Positions 46,261 to 59,773 of a DNA stretch of 64,000 nucleotides are shown one piece after another. Where the stretch lies: contig NC_084804.1 of assembly GCF_963583255.1 (NCBI RefSeq), positions 27,841,061 to 27,905,060 of the forward strand, read 5' to 3'. The position numbers were made by a program, and so were the translations under genes. The notes under the pieces are model-generated. The model did not search any database and was not told the origin of the DNA. It was given only the letters and a program-made list of their open reading frames with translations. The stretch is from Pyrus communis. Its lineage: Eukaryota > Streptophyta > Magnoliopsida > Rosales > Rosaceae. Numbering within the stretch: position 1 is the stretch's first letter; the number at the start of each line of letters is the position of its first letter.

Positions 46261-48227
46261 AGTTTGACCAATCAGTTCTATGTCGACATTCATCAATGAA
46301 ACGTGATTCAATGTCATCGCTCAACATGATCTCAGTACCTACTGCATATGCTAATGCATCGTCGACAATCATATCATTTCTATGCCACACATCATCTAAG
46401 CTAGCATAATAAACCGAAATCTCTTGATTCTCGGGAGGAGGATTCGTCTTTTCAAGGATGCTTCCATGATCTAGAATTTCCTTATAAGTTGGATAGAATG
46501 AGTAAGCGATAGTTGGATTCACGGTAGGCTCTTTGAGACCTTGTGCCATGGATTTCCTCTTCCGAGGGTGTGAATCCTTTGAACCAAGAGGTTTTCCACA
46601 CTTTTGTGTGGGGGCAAATGATTGGCTAGACGCTAATGTACGTGGATCACCAAGATTGGTGTCCTGGGCCTCCAGAAGGGAAGTTCATCGTACATTTGGT
46701 ACATCCATCTTTGCAGACGTATTCGCAGCTGGAATATGTGATCTTCTCATGCGCGCTAGATCAGTGAAAGCATTTGGCATGCTCTGAGCTATGCTTTAGA
46801 GATCTAATATGCGATGTACTTCAATTTCAGACTGAGCGGTGTGGGGATATAAATGAGACAAAGTGGGGGTCGTCCATAATAATTCACATTGTTCTTCAGG
46901 AACATTGACGTTCTTATCTCTCCCTAATGACAAGAAGATTGTCTCATAGAAGTGACAATCTGTGAAACTAGTGGTAAACAGATTGCCTATCAAAGGTTCT
47001 TAACAAATAATCGAAGGAGAATTATATCCGACATAGATTCTCATCCTTAGCTGAGGCCCCATTTTTGTACGTAAAGGAGAATCATATCCGGCACATATAC
47101 CGCACAGCCAAAAACGCTCAGATGCGATATGTCGGTTTCATATTTGGTAACCAATTGAAGGGCACTAAATAGTTGTGTCGCAATAGGCCTCAGGTAGACC
47201 AACTTTGCTACATGCAATATTGTATGGCCCCAAGCAGCGATCGTGAGCATGGTACGTATGACCAAAGTTCAAGTAATCAATTGTAAGTGCTTAATGAAAG
47301 CCTCTACTAGGCCATTTTGGGTGTGAACATGGGGTACAGGATGTTTAACTTCAACCCCAACCGACATGCAATAGTCATCAAAAGTTTTAGATGTGAATTC
47401 TCCAATATTGTCCAATCGAATAGATTTGATCAGATAATCAAGGTGGTGAGCCCTGAGCTTGATAACTTGAGCCAACAATTTAAAGAATGCACCGTTCCTT
47501 GAGGACAACAAGCACACATGTGGCCAACATGTGGAAGCGTCAACCAAAACCATAAAGTATCTAAACAATCCGCAAGAAGGGTGAATCAGGCTACAAATGT
47601 CCCCCTAAATCCGTTGTAGAAAAATGAGAAGATTTGAACGAATCTTGTCATAATAAGGCTTAGTAATAAGCTTTCCCATAAAACATGTTCAACATGCGAT
47701 TTCTTGGATCGAACCTAAATTTCAGGTTAGTTGATGTCGTGTGATGATTTGAGGATACGGCGCATTGCTATTCATCCAGAATGTCCCAAATGATCATGCC
47801 AAAGTATAATTTTGTGCGTGGTCCTAGTAGTAGGGCCGGCCACATAGTGGCATTCTATAGGGCGTATGGTCGTAGTATATAGACCACTCAAGATATGCTT
47901 CATCTTCTCTAGAATATGCTTCTGGCCATATTCGTAGGAAGTTATGCATAGAAATTCAACTCCATTTTCTACGTGTGTTTTAGCATGGTAATTGTTATCT
48001 CTAATGTCTTTAAAACTTAACAGCGTTCTTCCGGAACATGGAGAATATAGTTCCTCCGAAATGATCAAGATTGTACCATTAGACAACATTATACGTGCCT
48101 TACTGTATCCTTCTATCAGGATGGATGGGCCTGAGAGGGTTGTCAAAGGTGTATTCTTAGGTATGAAGTTAGTGAAATAGATGTGTTCACGCAAAACTGT
48201 GTGCATGGTTGCACTATTTCCAGACAA
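46261..48227 (-). pseudogene. copia integrase and pre-integrase region
   Basis: The pre-integrase part (47,772-48,227) ends IILWHDHLGHSG. The integrase core (47,269-47,568) shows acidic residues in LVDAST, SIRLDNIGEF and NGLVEAFIKHLQ, consistent with DDE. Further frames (47,047-47,265 and 46,259-46,549) belong to the C-terminal part and linker to reverse transcriptase. Several frame breaks. Plus-strand frames in this region are shadows. Confidence 0.83.
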
Positions 48228-48384
48228 CTAACTTCCCCACTAATCATACCTAGAATGAAAAATTAATTTGAATCGGTCACATGCATAAAAGTTCTAAAAA
48301 TAAATATCAATTCAAAATAATTTCATTTATTCAATGATGGTAATTAATTAAAACTTAATATCCAAAAACAAATCACCAACAAAT

Positions 48385-49807
48385 TGATGTGGTAAAAACT
48401 AACACACAAATTAAACCCTATAAATTATGCAATCGTAGTATGAGTAAGTAGGGATCGTTCTATTCCGGGAATTAGAATGGATGCTAAACAACACAAATTA
48501 AACTTATAAAACTGAAAATTAAGTTAAACTAACAACAAAACAAGACTGGAGGGATTTTGGACGAATTTAATTAAAACAAAGTAAAGTGTAGCAAGTAAAT
48601 TAAGTTATGAATGAAATATGGATGAAATGATAGCTAAAGGATTCTTCTCCACACATGAATCATATACCATGACTGACAATGCCCCAAATTAATTATGAAC
48701 AGCACTAATTTACTCCCAGATTTTCCTAAGTTCATTGAATTGGACTCAGCAACGCAACCAAATTATTCTTCTCAAGTTCCATAACTATGAAAAGCATGAT
48801 AGAGATACATCTTGAAAATCACTAAGTTCTGTGAAAATTATAAGCATTGACAAAGCATTCGCAACTATGAAAAGCATGATACTTCTGCCAAGAATTTACT
48901 TAACTCAATCATGACTAGTGACTTTTACTACTTACAAATATAAGTTCATAACGATTAGGTGAAATTCCCTTATATTCTAGCATCAAATCCCTACATGCAA
49001 ACTAAGTATGCATTCTTAATAAACATACAAGAATAAGTTCTCTATAAAGTAGATAAGTAAATCGCATTCATGTTTTATGAAACATTAACTGGATGTAATC
49101 AATTTATATAAAGCATATGATGATGGCTTCGAATTCATCTCTAACTAAAAAGAAACCTAGTTACACATGTTCATCATAACTAAAAAACAATCTAAAATAA
49201 ACATTGAAACTTAAAACAAAGATAGAAAGAACTCTGAAAATTCCAGCAACTTCAATGGATGAATGGTAGGCACGGCACACCCTAAAACGTGCAAGAATTT
49301 CACATATATAGGGAGGGAACGGCTAAATTGAAGGAGGAAGGGGATTAGGTGTTTTGAGTTATTTTAGGACTCTAAGAATCTGGTAGAGAGTGTTGGAATG
49401 TAATTAGGATTTCTTCTTGCAGCTGGAGATAAGATAAGATAAGGTTGGATAAGATAAGATAAGATACGATAAGATAAGATATGATAAGATAATGTTCCTT
49501 TCCAACTAGGATTCCTCTTTCTTGTGTAATTCCTTGGCTTCCAAGCCTCAACTTTAATTTCTCCAGAGTTTAGCACATGTCTAACACCATTTAAACACCA
49601 AAAACGTCCAGCCCATATGCTATCCACACATGTTATCCAATCCAAGTTCAAAACTACTCCAAATTGCTCCATTTGGTTATTTGTTGTCATCTTTACCAAC
49701 TAGACTTACAATAATACGAAAATATCTTAAATTACCAAAATAAATGAAAATTAACTAAGTAAATTCAAAGAAATAAGATAACAAAGTCGCAAAATATGCT
49801 CTTATCA
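48385..49807 (-). mobile_element. Solo LTR of an Athila-like element, copy 2
   Basis: Counterpart of 431-1,873, with the same CAAAT duplication at 48,380-48,384 and 49,808-49,812. 1,423 bp; most of the length difference is in the GATAA tract (49,431-49,490). Sharing the same insertion site shows it predates the segmental duplication. Confidence 0.9.
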
Positions 49808-49936
49808 CAAATAATCCAAACATAAAAAAAAATTGTTAAAAAATCAACCAAAAAAACAAATGGGGGTTCGGCCACTAGGTGGAATTTGGCCCCATTGTGC
49901 AATTTTAACTAACTAAAATTGTTTATGACTAAGATT

Positions 49937-50906
49937 CTAATCTTGCATACAGGTGGTATCCTCTTGAAAGTAAGTAACCTCCATCTTTGTAGTCTTCGGT
50001 TCGTCCACTTGCACAAAGTTTGATTCAAACTTCTTACGATGAGAATGATATTCAACTACAACTTTTTGGGGAGCTCGGCAAACACGAGACCAATGGTCCT
50101 TTGATCCACAGCGATAATACATATCCGCATCCATGGTTTTAGGTGCTTTGCCCTTATTCTTGAAGTTCAGGGCCTTGGGAGCGAGGTTTGAGCGTTGATG
50201 GGCTTTGTTTCCTCCCTTGAATGGGCCTTGACTATGTTGACCTTCACAGGGTCGTTTCTGGCTGCCCCTACCAACCTCTTTTGGCGTTTTGAGCGTTGGT
50301 TTGTGCTATAATGTGTTTCAGGCACAACAGTCACCCTAGTAAGTTGAGCTTGATGATTCTTCATCAACAGCTAGTTCTGCTTTTCAGCGAGAAGTAAAAC
50401 AAAGATCAAATCCAAGAACTTAGTGAACTTCTGAGCTCTATATTGCTGCTGCCGGACAATATTAGAAGCAGAGAAGGTCGAATAGGTCTTCTCCAAGAGA
50501 TCCTCTTCGGTCAAAGTTTCATTACAAAACTTGAGAAATGATCGAATTCGACAAACTTCAGAATTATATTCATTCATAAACTTAAAGTCTTGGAAGCGCA
50601 AATGCTACAAGTTATGTCTTGCTTCAGGCAAGAATATGTCCTTTTGGTGATCAAAACGATCAGCCAAAACGACCTATAGTGCACGTAGATCCTCCTTAGC
50701 AAGGTATTCAGTTTGCAAGGCGTCATTGATATGTCTTTGAATGAAGATCATAGCAGTGGCTTTTTTAGCTTCGCCAACAAGATTATCCGTCTCTTCTTCA
50801 ATGGCAGGACGCAAGTTCTTTGCAATGAGGTGAAGCTTTACATCTTAAGGTAGTTCCTTCCAGAGACCTCCAAAGCGGTGAAGTCGAGTTTGTTCAAATT
50901 CGACAT
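49937..50906 (-). pseudogene. copia gag relic, copy 2
   Basis: Starts MSNLNKLDFTALEVSGRNYLK at 50,906, then runs into a stop after a small deletion. Later parts read FQDFKFMNEYNSEVCRIRSF (50,371-50,601). The zinc knuckle YRCGSKDHWSRVCRAPQK is open in 49,937-50,134, where the genome copy at the left of the window has a stop. Gag binds the element's RNA in virus-like particles. Confidence 0.8.
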
Positions 50907-53465
50907 GTTCCTATCACAAAATAGATGGACAAGATGTGGTGAGTGTAATGGAGAAAAATCAATCCATTGACATAGGAGTAGAACATACAGGTTCTAATAT
51001 ACATGTATTGGTTTAATTTTGCATGAAAAAAACTTCTTGTTTTCTTGGGTGATGTTTTTAAAGAAACAATGCATGTTTATAAGAAACCTCAGGTTTCAAA
51101 ATAATTATGAACTTTAGGTTCATATGTTCCTGTAGGCAAACACAAATATATACACAAAATATGCAACAAAAATATGCAAACAGAACTTCGAGTCTATAGT
51201 TATAATTGAATTAAGTATTTGGACATCAGGCCACAATTTAAAGTGTGGGTGAAAAAAAAAATATAAAACCCAAATTGTCTAAAAGTATTAAACAACGAAG
51301 CTCGAGGCCCAAAAATATAGGCAAAAGCCCACGGGGGGTTGAGCAAATTTGGTTTGTGTGACCCTGGCCCAAAAATTAGGTTGGGGTTTCTCGGGTCCAG
51401 GCTTCGGGCCTATGGGGAGGAGAAGGAAAAAATAGGCCTCGTCAGGTGAGCCCCTAAAAAAATCCACATGGCCCGCTGCAGGCGGGCCCAACAATTTTGT
51501 GTTTTTTTTTTTTTCATGGGCTAATCAGACCCTAATATTAATAGTGGGTTGCAGTCCCAATATAGTAGACCGGTTGCATAAAAGGACCTGGGCCCAAAAA
51601 GGTGGCCTAAACGGGGGCCAGATCATGTGTGACGTGATATGGGGGAACACATATGCGCCTACAGAGCTGGGATCTGGTGCGGCACACAACACTGGGACAC
51701 CATAGCCCCTTGGGCTGGTGTTGGGTCGAGCCAAGGATTGGGCCGCATCATGTGAGCCTTGTTCTTAAAAAAAAAAAAAAAAAAATCTACAGGCCGAGAA
51801 GGCCAGCCCAAAAATTTGGGGCTTAGGGTTTCAACCAAAAAACAAACACCCCAACTGGAGTTGGGTGCAATCAAGGTTCTAAAAAACGCTAGGCGCCAGT
51901 CGGGCGGCAAGCTAGCGCCTAGCGCCTAGGCGGTCTAGGCAGATTTAGGTAAATTTCTTATATATCTTGGAAGTAAGTGCATATTGACACTTACAAAAAA
52001 TTATACTTATATGAAATTCATGAATACAATAATAAATAAAAAAATAAAATGCAAAACTAGTATCCAAAGTTCAAAATTTAAAAACACACATATATGCCAT
52101 ATTAGTTAAGATATTTTGAATGATTATATCTAATTTTCATAAAAATAAAAATAAAAATCCCATGTGTTGTGTGAAGAGGTGCATACATCCTCCCCAATTT
52201 CAAAAAGCATGTTAGGTGACCCTTACCCCCCATCCCTAGTCCTCATCCCTCACATCAGTCAAGAAACCCCCTTTGCATGCCTTGAAAATCGAAAATTTTA
52301 GTCATTTTATTTCTTTCCTTTTTCTTATCCGATTCGTCTTCTTTCCTTTCCATTTCTTCTTCTTTCTTTTTTTCTTTTTCTTTCTGTTTCCCTTCTGTAC
52401 ATTTTCCCTTTTTTTCTTGTTTCCTCTTCTTCTGAGTTCCTCTTCTTCGATGGAGTTCAGAGAGAGTGAGTCGCAACAGCTAAGAATGTGGTGGTGCACA
52501 AAGAGAGGGAGTCGAAGCGATGGAATTTCTTCTTAGGAAACCTCCACTCCGCCTACACCGCCGCCTAAACAGTCGCTTAGACCACCCAAGCCGCCTAAGA
52601 GTGCCTAGTTGAGCACCTAACAGCTCCCCGATTTTTCTTAACGATTTGGACCTAATCGCATCGGCACCCCCACACCCAGTTCTTAGGCACCGCCTAGGCC
52701 GTTTTTTAGAACACTGAGTGCAGTCACCGGGGACAAAGACCAGTACCGCCGCTACGAGCGGCCATATTTTGGGAAAATTTTCTCGATGCAAGGTCATAGG
52801 TTCGACAACGAGCAAGTTCTGGGGGATGGAAAGAGTACCTCAACATTGGGGAAAAAAACCTAAGAAATTCAAATTGGAATTTCACCCAAATTCGATGAAA
52901 GTTCTTCAGGAATTTCAATGCTATCAAATCAAAATTACGATACCATGTTGGATTTGGTCAAAAAATTGCACGGCAACGTCGTGGTCTCGCTTCAGGCAAT
53001 GTGGATTTTCTGGGTTTGGACGCTATGGCATGTAACTGGATTTTCAATGGAGCTTGATGCTCTATGCTTGCTCAGGGTCACGAGTTCGAAGAACCCAGGC
53101 GGCGATTTTTTATTTTTTATTTTTTTTTCAATTATGAAATTCAATTATATGCATATTCAAATTAGTAATATTTTAATGCATGTACATATATTTAATGCAA
53201 TTCATGGCAAATATCAAATTCACATAATTTAACAATTATGAATATAATGCATACACAATTTATGTAGAATCTAATATTTGAAAAACGTAAAGTTAGGTCA
53301 TGGATTATGATGAATGTTCATGCTATCAGGGCTATAAAAATATCGAGATAAAAACCGTTGTTTTGAAAGAACCTGATTGCGTGATGATATGGATGAACTG
53401 GTATGATGCAGAAAAAACTTCAATGTCAGATTCCTAAGAGCAGCAGTAGGAGCATGATGATAACA
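50907..53465 (-). other. copia leader region, copy 2
   Basis: Counterpart of 2,947-5,495. Contains an A-run (about 51,767-51,785), the hAT-like element and AT-rich sequence up to the 5' LTR. The base string next to the LTR (TGTTATCATCATGC on the minus strand) is a degenerate form of the usual copia primer-binding site. Confidence 0.55.
51872..52716. mobile_element. Non-autonomous hAT-like DNA transposon, copy 2
   Basis: Counterpart of 3,908-4,746 with the same ends and flanks. It has an extra GCGCCTA unit in the left subterminal repeat. Confidence 0.7.
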
Positions 53466-53721
53466 TGTTGTAACCTATTTTATCTGAAAAAGAGAATAGG
53501 GCTGGCAGCAAGGGTAGAGAAATTGAGAGAGATGTATTTGTAGAATTGTATGGGAATGTGTGTGTTATCCCTCCTACATAGTGCCTTTATTTATAGTAGT
53601 AAAAGGAGAAAAGAAATTCCTTCATCCCCAAGAAATACAAGTTGTAATAGGAAAGAATAACTAGAATCAAATCTAATCTAGGATTTATACAATCACACTT
53701 AAACTAGGAAAGTTTACAACA
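53466..53721 (-). mobile_element. copia 5' LTR, copy 2
   Basis: 256 bp, uninterrupted, unlike the copy at 5,496-6,255. TGTTGTAACC at left and TTTACAACA at right, followed by the target duplication GTATC. Confidence 0.9.
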
Positions 53722-53727
53722 GTATCC

Positions 53728-56120
53728 AGTCCCTAATTACTAACGTTAATTGATTGAAACCTTATTATTTTTCAAATTTTAATCCAAGTCGCTAACATTA
53801 ATGAAATAATAAATTTACATGTCAGTTACATACTTTTTTTTAAATAAAAATTAATAATTGATTTAGAATTTTAATACTCACACCTTTATTAAACTCCTAA
53901 CTAATTTTCAATTCAAAACATTTTCAAAATTAAAAAATTAAAAAAATGGAATAAGTTTGTACCCATTAGCTTAAAAAAAAAAAATGTTTTCAATTTTTTA
54001 ATCTTATATATACCCATTCATGTAATTTTTTCAAATTTTTAATCTTAAAATGTACTAATTCTTAAATATACCAATTTATTATGTAAAATGTACCCTTTTT
54101 TTTATATATATAAAATCTATTCAAATTTTTTTTTTCTAATCCATTTTTAAACTTATATGTGTACATTCTTTTTTCTTTGATTTGAGAATGTATCCATGTC
54201 AAGTTTAATTGAAGAAATTTACTAATGTTATTAAGCCTAATATCTTTCTTTCTTCTTTTTTTTTTTTTTTTTTTTTGTGATTTTGAAGAATGTACCTATG
54301 TTTTGGTTAATTTTGATGAATGTACCCATGTTACACACACACACACACAATAGTATATTTATATTTTAATATTGCTAATCCCACAAATTATGGTTTTTTA
54401 TTTAAAATCTCATTAATATAAACAACTATACATTTCAATTTCTAATTTAAAAAATATAGTAACATACATAGAAATAAATTATGACATTAATTTCAGGGAC
54501 TTTGATAAAAAACTGAAAACCAACAAGATTTCAGTCAAAGAATATTCATAGTTAAGGACCGCATCCAATGTCTCCACCTTATTAGTAATTATTTTCAAGT
54601 CCCTAATTACTAATGTTCATTGATTGAAACCTTTTTAGTTTTTAGATTTTGGGCCAAGTCTCTAACATTAATGAAATAATAAATTTACATGTCAGTTACA
54701 TAATTTTTTAAAATAAAAATTAATAATTGATTAAGAATTTTAATACTCACACCTTTATTAAACTCCTAACTAATTTTCAATTCAAAACATTTCCAAAATA
54801 AATAATAAAAAAAATAGAATAAGTTTGTACCCATTAGCTTTTTTGAAAAAAAAAAATGTTTTCAATTTTTTAATCTTATATGTACCCATTCATGTAATTT
54901 TTTCAAATTTTTAATCTTAAAATGTACACATTCTTAATATACCAATTTGTTATATGTAAAATGTACCCTTTTTTCATATAAAATCTATTCAATTTTCTTT
55001 TCTAATCCATTTTTAAACTTATATGTAACATCCCACATCGCTCAATGGAGCAGATCATGTAAGCCTTATATGTATATTCTCATCTCTACCTAGCACGAGG
55101 CCTTTTGGGAGTTCACTGGCTTCGGGTTCCGTAGGAACTCCGAAGTTAAACGAGTTTGCGCGAGAGCAATTCCAAGATGGGTGACCCACTGGGAAGTTCT
55201 CATCTGAGTTCTCAGAAACAAAACCGTGAGGCATGGTCGAGGCCCAAAACGGACAATATCGTGCTACGATTGAGTCGAGTCCGGGATGTGGTGGGGGCCC
55301 TAGCCGAGATATGACAATTTGGTATCAGAGCCAATCCCTAGCCGGATGTGTGCCGACGAGGATGTTGGGCCCCTAAGGGGGTGGATTGTAACATCCCACA
55401 TCATCCAGTGAAGCGGATCCTATAAGCCTTATATGTATATTCTCATCTCTACCAAGCACGAGATTTTTTGGGAGTTCACTGGCTTTAGGTTCCGTAGGAA
55501 CTCCGAAGTTAAGCGAGTTCACACGAGAGCAATTCCAGGATGGGTGACCCGCTGGGAAGTTCTCGTGTGAGTTCCCAGAAACAAAACTGTGATGGCGTGG
55601 TCGAGGGCCAAAGCGGACAATATCGTGCTATGGTTGAGTCGAGCCCGGAATGTGGTGGGGGCCGGGGCCCGGGTCGGGATGTGACATTATATGTGTACAT
55701 TCTTTTTTCTTTGATTTGAGAATGTATCTATATCAAGTTTAATCGAAGAAATTTACTAATGTTATTAAGCCTAATATCTTTTTCCTTTTCTTTTTTCTTT
55801 TTTTGTGATTTTGAAGAATGTACCTATGTTTTGGTACAATAGTTTATTGGTTAATTTTGATGAATGTACCCATGCTTATACACACACACACACACACACA
55901 CAAAATAGTATATTTATATTTTAATATTTTTAATCCCACAAATTATGATTTTTTTATTTAAAATCTCATTAATATAAACAACTATAAATTTCAATTTCTA
56001 ATTTAAAAAATATAGTAACATACATAGAAATAAATTATCACATTAATTTCAGGGACCTCAATCAAAAATTGAAAACCAACAAGATTTCAGTTAAAGAATA
56101 TTCATAGTTAAGGACGGCAT
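53728..56120. repeat. Tandem AT-rich ~890 bp elements, copy 2
   Basis: Counterpart of 6,262-8,680: unit 1 about 53,728-54,597, unit 2 about 54,598-56,110, interrupted by Cassandra. CA microsatellites near 54,333 and 55,881 differ in length from copy 1. Confidence 0.75.
55024..55686 (+). mobile_element. Cassandra TRIM retrotransposon, copy 2
   Basis: LTR 55,024-55,316 and LTR 55,387-55,686, primer-binding site TTGGTATCAGAGCC, target duplication TTATA (55,019-55,023 and 55,687-55,691). 5S-like segments lie at 55,114-55,208 and 55,477-55,571; the second keeps the GGATGGGTGACC C-box. Confidence 0.93.
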
Positions 56121-56323
56121 TCAATGTTTTCCTAATATAGAAATTGTCGATTACAATACAATTCGAAATTTTGACACAAACAAAAAATCTGAATTGTTTT
56201 GTTCCTGTTATAACTGATGCACATCCTAGGGTTGATAGAAGAATCTAATGATGACTACAAAGTTGCATCATACCAAAAAAAAAAAAACAAAAAAACAAAG
56301 TGATACCAAGCATATCTTCCATG

Positions 56324-57536
56324 TCAAACCAAGCCGCAATTGAACAGAGACCTGTCAAAGAAATTCGCCACAAACATCTCAAAAACATCCCATTCAAGAA
56401 ATACAATGAAATTTGTACAAAATCCTTGCCAAGCCATTAGGAGATTTTCGTCTAATTCGTTATGTGCATTAACAACATTGTTGTTTTTAGTACCATTGAC
56501 AGAACCTGGAAACTTCACATTAGCTGGTATAACCTGCAATCAAAATTCTAATAAAAACAAGTAAAGTCAAATTCGGATATACTTCAAAAATTGCTCAAAC
56601 TCCTAAAACTGAAAGATACAACACACGGTCTAAAATCCACATTAATCATCCTAACATAAACAAAAATATACACGTAAACTATAGCAAAGGGACACAAATA
56701 ATCCATGAATAATATCTACTGCAACATCAAGCAAATATAGCTCAAAACCCGAAAGACCCACATCAAATTGATTTATAGAGGTATTTGTCGGTTTCCTCCA
56801 TAAATTTGTATAGAGATGCTAATTTACACCCTAAACTTTAATTTTGGCCGATTACCCCTTGAACTTTTATGATTAGCAAATTTTCCCCTTGAATTTTAAT
56901 TTTAGCCGATTACCCCCCTAAAATTTTATAAATAACCAATTTCCTCCCTAGCATTAATTTTTCATCCATCCAACTTTCCATTCTTTTTGTCCCCATATAG
57001 TTGTCATATGTGTTGTCCGCGTGATCAAAAGGGATAAAATATTGATTAAAATTTTTAAATCTACCATCAAGGGAGAAATTGGCTATATATAAAGTTCACG
57101 CGGTAATCGGCTAAAATTAAAGTTCAAGGGAAAATTGGCTAATTATAAAAATTTTGGGGTAATCGGTTAAAATTAAAATTCAAAAGGTGAAATCGATAGC
57201 TCTATGCAAGTTTAGGAGTCAAATCGACAAATTTGCTTTGATTTATAAATACTCTTATTAAACTCCCAATCCACCTCACTGTCACTAAAACCCTCGTTAT
57301 CAGGACCAGAAATAATCCATGAATGGACCTTAAAACAAAGCAAGTATGGCTGAAAAAACAAAAACCCACATCGAAATGATCTACCTTACTGTCACCAAAC
57401 TCTGTTTCACCATTCTCTTGATTGACGATTCTCAGATATGTCTCTTGGCCAAGATCTATCAAGGTTTTGAGTACTAAGACTTCACGCTCTGGGGTTATTA
57501 AGCGAGACAAGCACGGCATCCATGCCCCAGGAAAAC
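56324..57536 (-). CDS. 3' part of an unrecognised spliced gene, copy 2
   Basis: Counterpart of 8,867-10,145, with exons 57,385-57,536, 56,430-56,533 and 56,324-56,351 at the same lengths (152, 104, 28 nt). The second donor is GC (TTG|GCAAGG) instead of GT. If it is not spliced, the frame reads through the intron as MAWQGFCTNFIVFLEW and ends at the same stop codon phase used by the third exon's shadow. Not recognised; possibly a truncated gene. Confidence 0.38.
56782..57234. mobile_element. Long-inverted-repeat MITE in intron, copy 2
   Basis: Counterpart of 9,383-9,843 with a few small deletions. A 65 bp stretch just left of it in copy 1 (about 9,229-9,290) is absent here. Confidence 0.7.
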
Positions 57537-57561
57537 CTAAATAATCACAAAACAGAAACAC

Positions 57562-58721
57562 TTAATGCAAGAGATAAAACAAGCATTTCAATTCCAGAAT
57601 CATCCATATTACATGCATGCATGAACATACTGGAAGCATTCATTTCAGAAATCACATTCTGAAGCAAACCTCATCGAACATCTAAACATTTGCATTTAAC
57701 TCGAATGTATAACCAAAATATCTGCTACATGGCCCATCATATAACTTTTTCCTAGGGTTCACATTTAGTTCCTTCTCTAGATTTTTAAGAATGGGCATAG
57801 CCTGCTGAAAAGCGAAGACAATAAAAAATAAAAATAAAAGCAAATGTTCTGAACTGATGATAAAACGACAAACATGTGCAGTGCTGTTACATCTCGTTCC
57901 TTAAAATAATGTATTTTATTCCCGAGACATGTGAGTTGACTATTTTACTCCCTGTATGTGTGTCTTAATTTCCAAGCCTTGACAAGAAGACTAGTTCCTT
58001 GTAATTATCTTGGGTTTTCCTAACTATATTCACGTACGTGAATATAAAGTCGAAAACGAAATTTGAATCGAAACTCGAGGGCTTAATGGTAATAATAAAA
58101 TTGAGGAAGCGTAATTTTGTAATTTTACTTAAGTTCGTTGACCTCGAAGAAGGAACCACCACCCCCCACCTCAATTCCGACCAAAACCAACCCCACAAAC
58201 TTGATTTTATTTCATGATCGGGTCTGTTCATTGTATTATTCTGGACTCGGTTATTGTTTTGGTAGAAAATAGGAAAGGAGATAAAATGACCATTGAAAAT
58301 TATATTTAAGTTTGTAACCGTTGAATAATTTTGTCACATTACCTATCGTCGAAATATTTTTTCTGTGTAATTTTTGGCGTACACGATCTCATAGTGTATA
58401 TGAATAATACTGGTGGTCGGATTGTCAAAAATAATTATACAGAGTCCAACAATGGTGGATATGTGAAATAAGGCCTGAACTTAAAAGACGGAGCTTCCAT
58501 CTAGCAAACTTAAAATACGTGCCCGACAAATACCCTAAACCCTAATTTATGCTTGACAAATATCTAATAAATTGCCCGACTAACAGTCCGTCGTGTAAAA
58601 TGTAGCCTAATGTTACTTAAGGGACAGAGGGTTGTGGCCTAAGACCATGAAAACTTAAAAATAAAAAATAAAAAAGATAATTGCATATAGTTTATTATAG
58701 CAATTGTACAATAATAAACTC
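57562..58721. other. Intergenic, nothing recognised (copy 2)
   Basis: Counterpart of 10,171-11,332. No supported gene. Confidence 0.5.
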
Positions 58722-58820
58722 TCAATCACTGTCGGTATACACATATGCTTCCTTCGTGTCCCTCTCAATGTCGCTTTCACTGCTTGAGTCATCGTTGTTG
58801 TCTTCTACCAAGGAATTCCG
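58722..58820 (-). CDS. Possible terminal exon of an acidic protein, copy 2
   Basis: Identical to 11,333-11,431, including the acceptor-like TCTACTCAG. Identity has little weight because the whole surrounding 2.6 kb block is identical between copies. Confidence 0.25.
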   Translation of the reverse strand, partial: RNSLVEDNNDDSSSESDIERDTKEAYVYTDSD

Positions 58821-59773
58821 CTGAGTAGACAATATTTCACAAACAATGAGTTGTTATGGGATGTAGGGGTGCAAGTTGTTGATCTTCACCATGAGGCTTA
58901 GAGTTCAACCCCATCGATGGCATTTTTTTATAATATTTTTAATTATATGAGAGAATGAAGTCACTGGCTGCCGGATCATCCCACCGGCTGATCATTGTCA
59001 CTGAAAAATCCTGTCGTCCGGTTGCTGCCGTAAAATCTCGCTGGCCGGTCGTCTAAAAAGAGAGTAGGATATGGCAATTACGTAAATTGCACTGTTTTCT
59101 TATTAAATAATTTGATTGATTCAATTAGTACGTGAACTAAAAACGTGGTATGAGGTATTTTTTTCTTAAATTGTTTTAAGTAATAATATGGCCCGTAATA
59201 ATATAGATTAGAGGTGGAGTAGACGGGAAGGGAACTCATTCCTTCTAATCCATTTCAGAGAAGATGAATAGATAAGGTTACAAATATACAAATATACATA
59301 TAGATAAGAGAACTCATTCCTTGTATTTAAGAAATTGAAATACAAATATACAACAGATTCATTTAGCAATAACACTTTTCAGGTTGTGTACATATGGATA
59401 GAGATCTACAGCAGCCACCAACAAAATGATAAGTGCGGCACCTACTTCAGAGACTCATTGCATGCTACATGTTTACAGAGAAAAACGGGACACAACATAA
59501 TGATGATACAGGTGAGATAATGTATGCCCATCGGAGACGCATAACTTTCAACGACCAAGCCTTGTGTTTTCCCCACCTTTACTTAAGTACTAAGTTTCTT
59601 GCAAAGGCAACACGGTACAACCTAACTGCACAAGGATAAGGAAGCAGCAAACCCTAAAATTATATTCAAAATCACTTGGAAAAGATGGTCGATATTTTAG
59701 TCAGAAAAAATGCATCCAATGAATCCTATCATCTTCTCTCAGTACAGAGTAAGAAATCAAATCACCTTCATAC

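Larger units (their letters stand above)
44028..53721 (-). mobile_element. Complete Ty1/copia retrotransposon with nested insertions
   Basis: Element on the minus strand bounded by LTRs 53,466-53,721 (5' LTR) and 44,028-44,268 (3' LTR), which start TGTTGTAAAC and end TTACAACA-type. Target duplication GTATC on both sides (44,023-44,027 and 53,722-53,726). A polypurine tract GAAAGGGGAG (minus strand) abuts the 3' LTR at about 44,269-44,278. Inside, in element order: leader with a hAT-like element, gag, nested solo LTR, integrase, reverse transcriptase, RNase H. All coding parts are broken. The left end of segmental duplication copy 2 as seen here (47,955) is only where the window's copy 1 begins. 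Confidence 0.93.
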
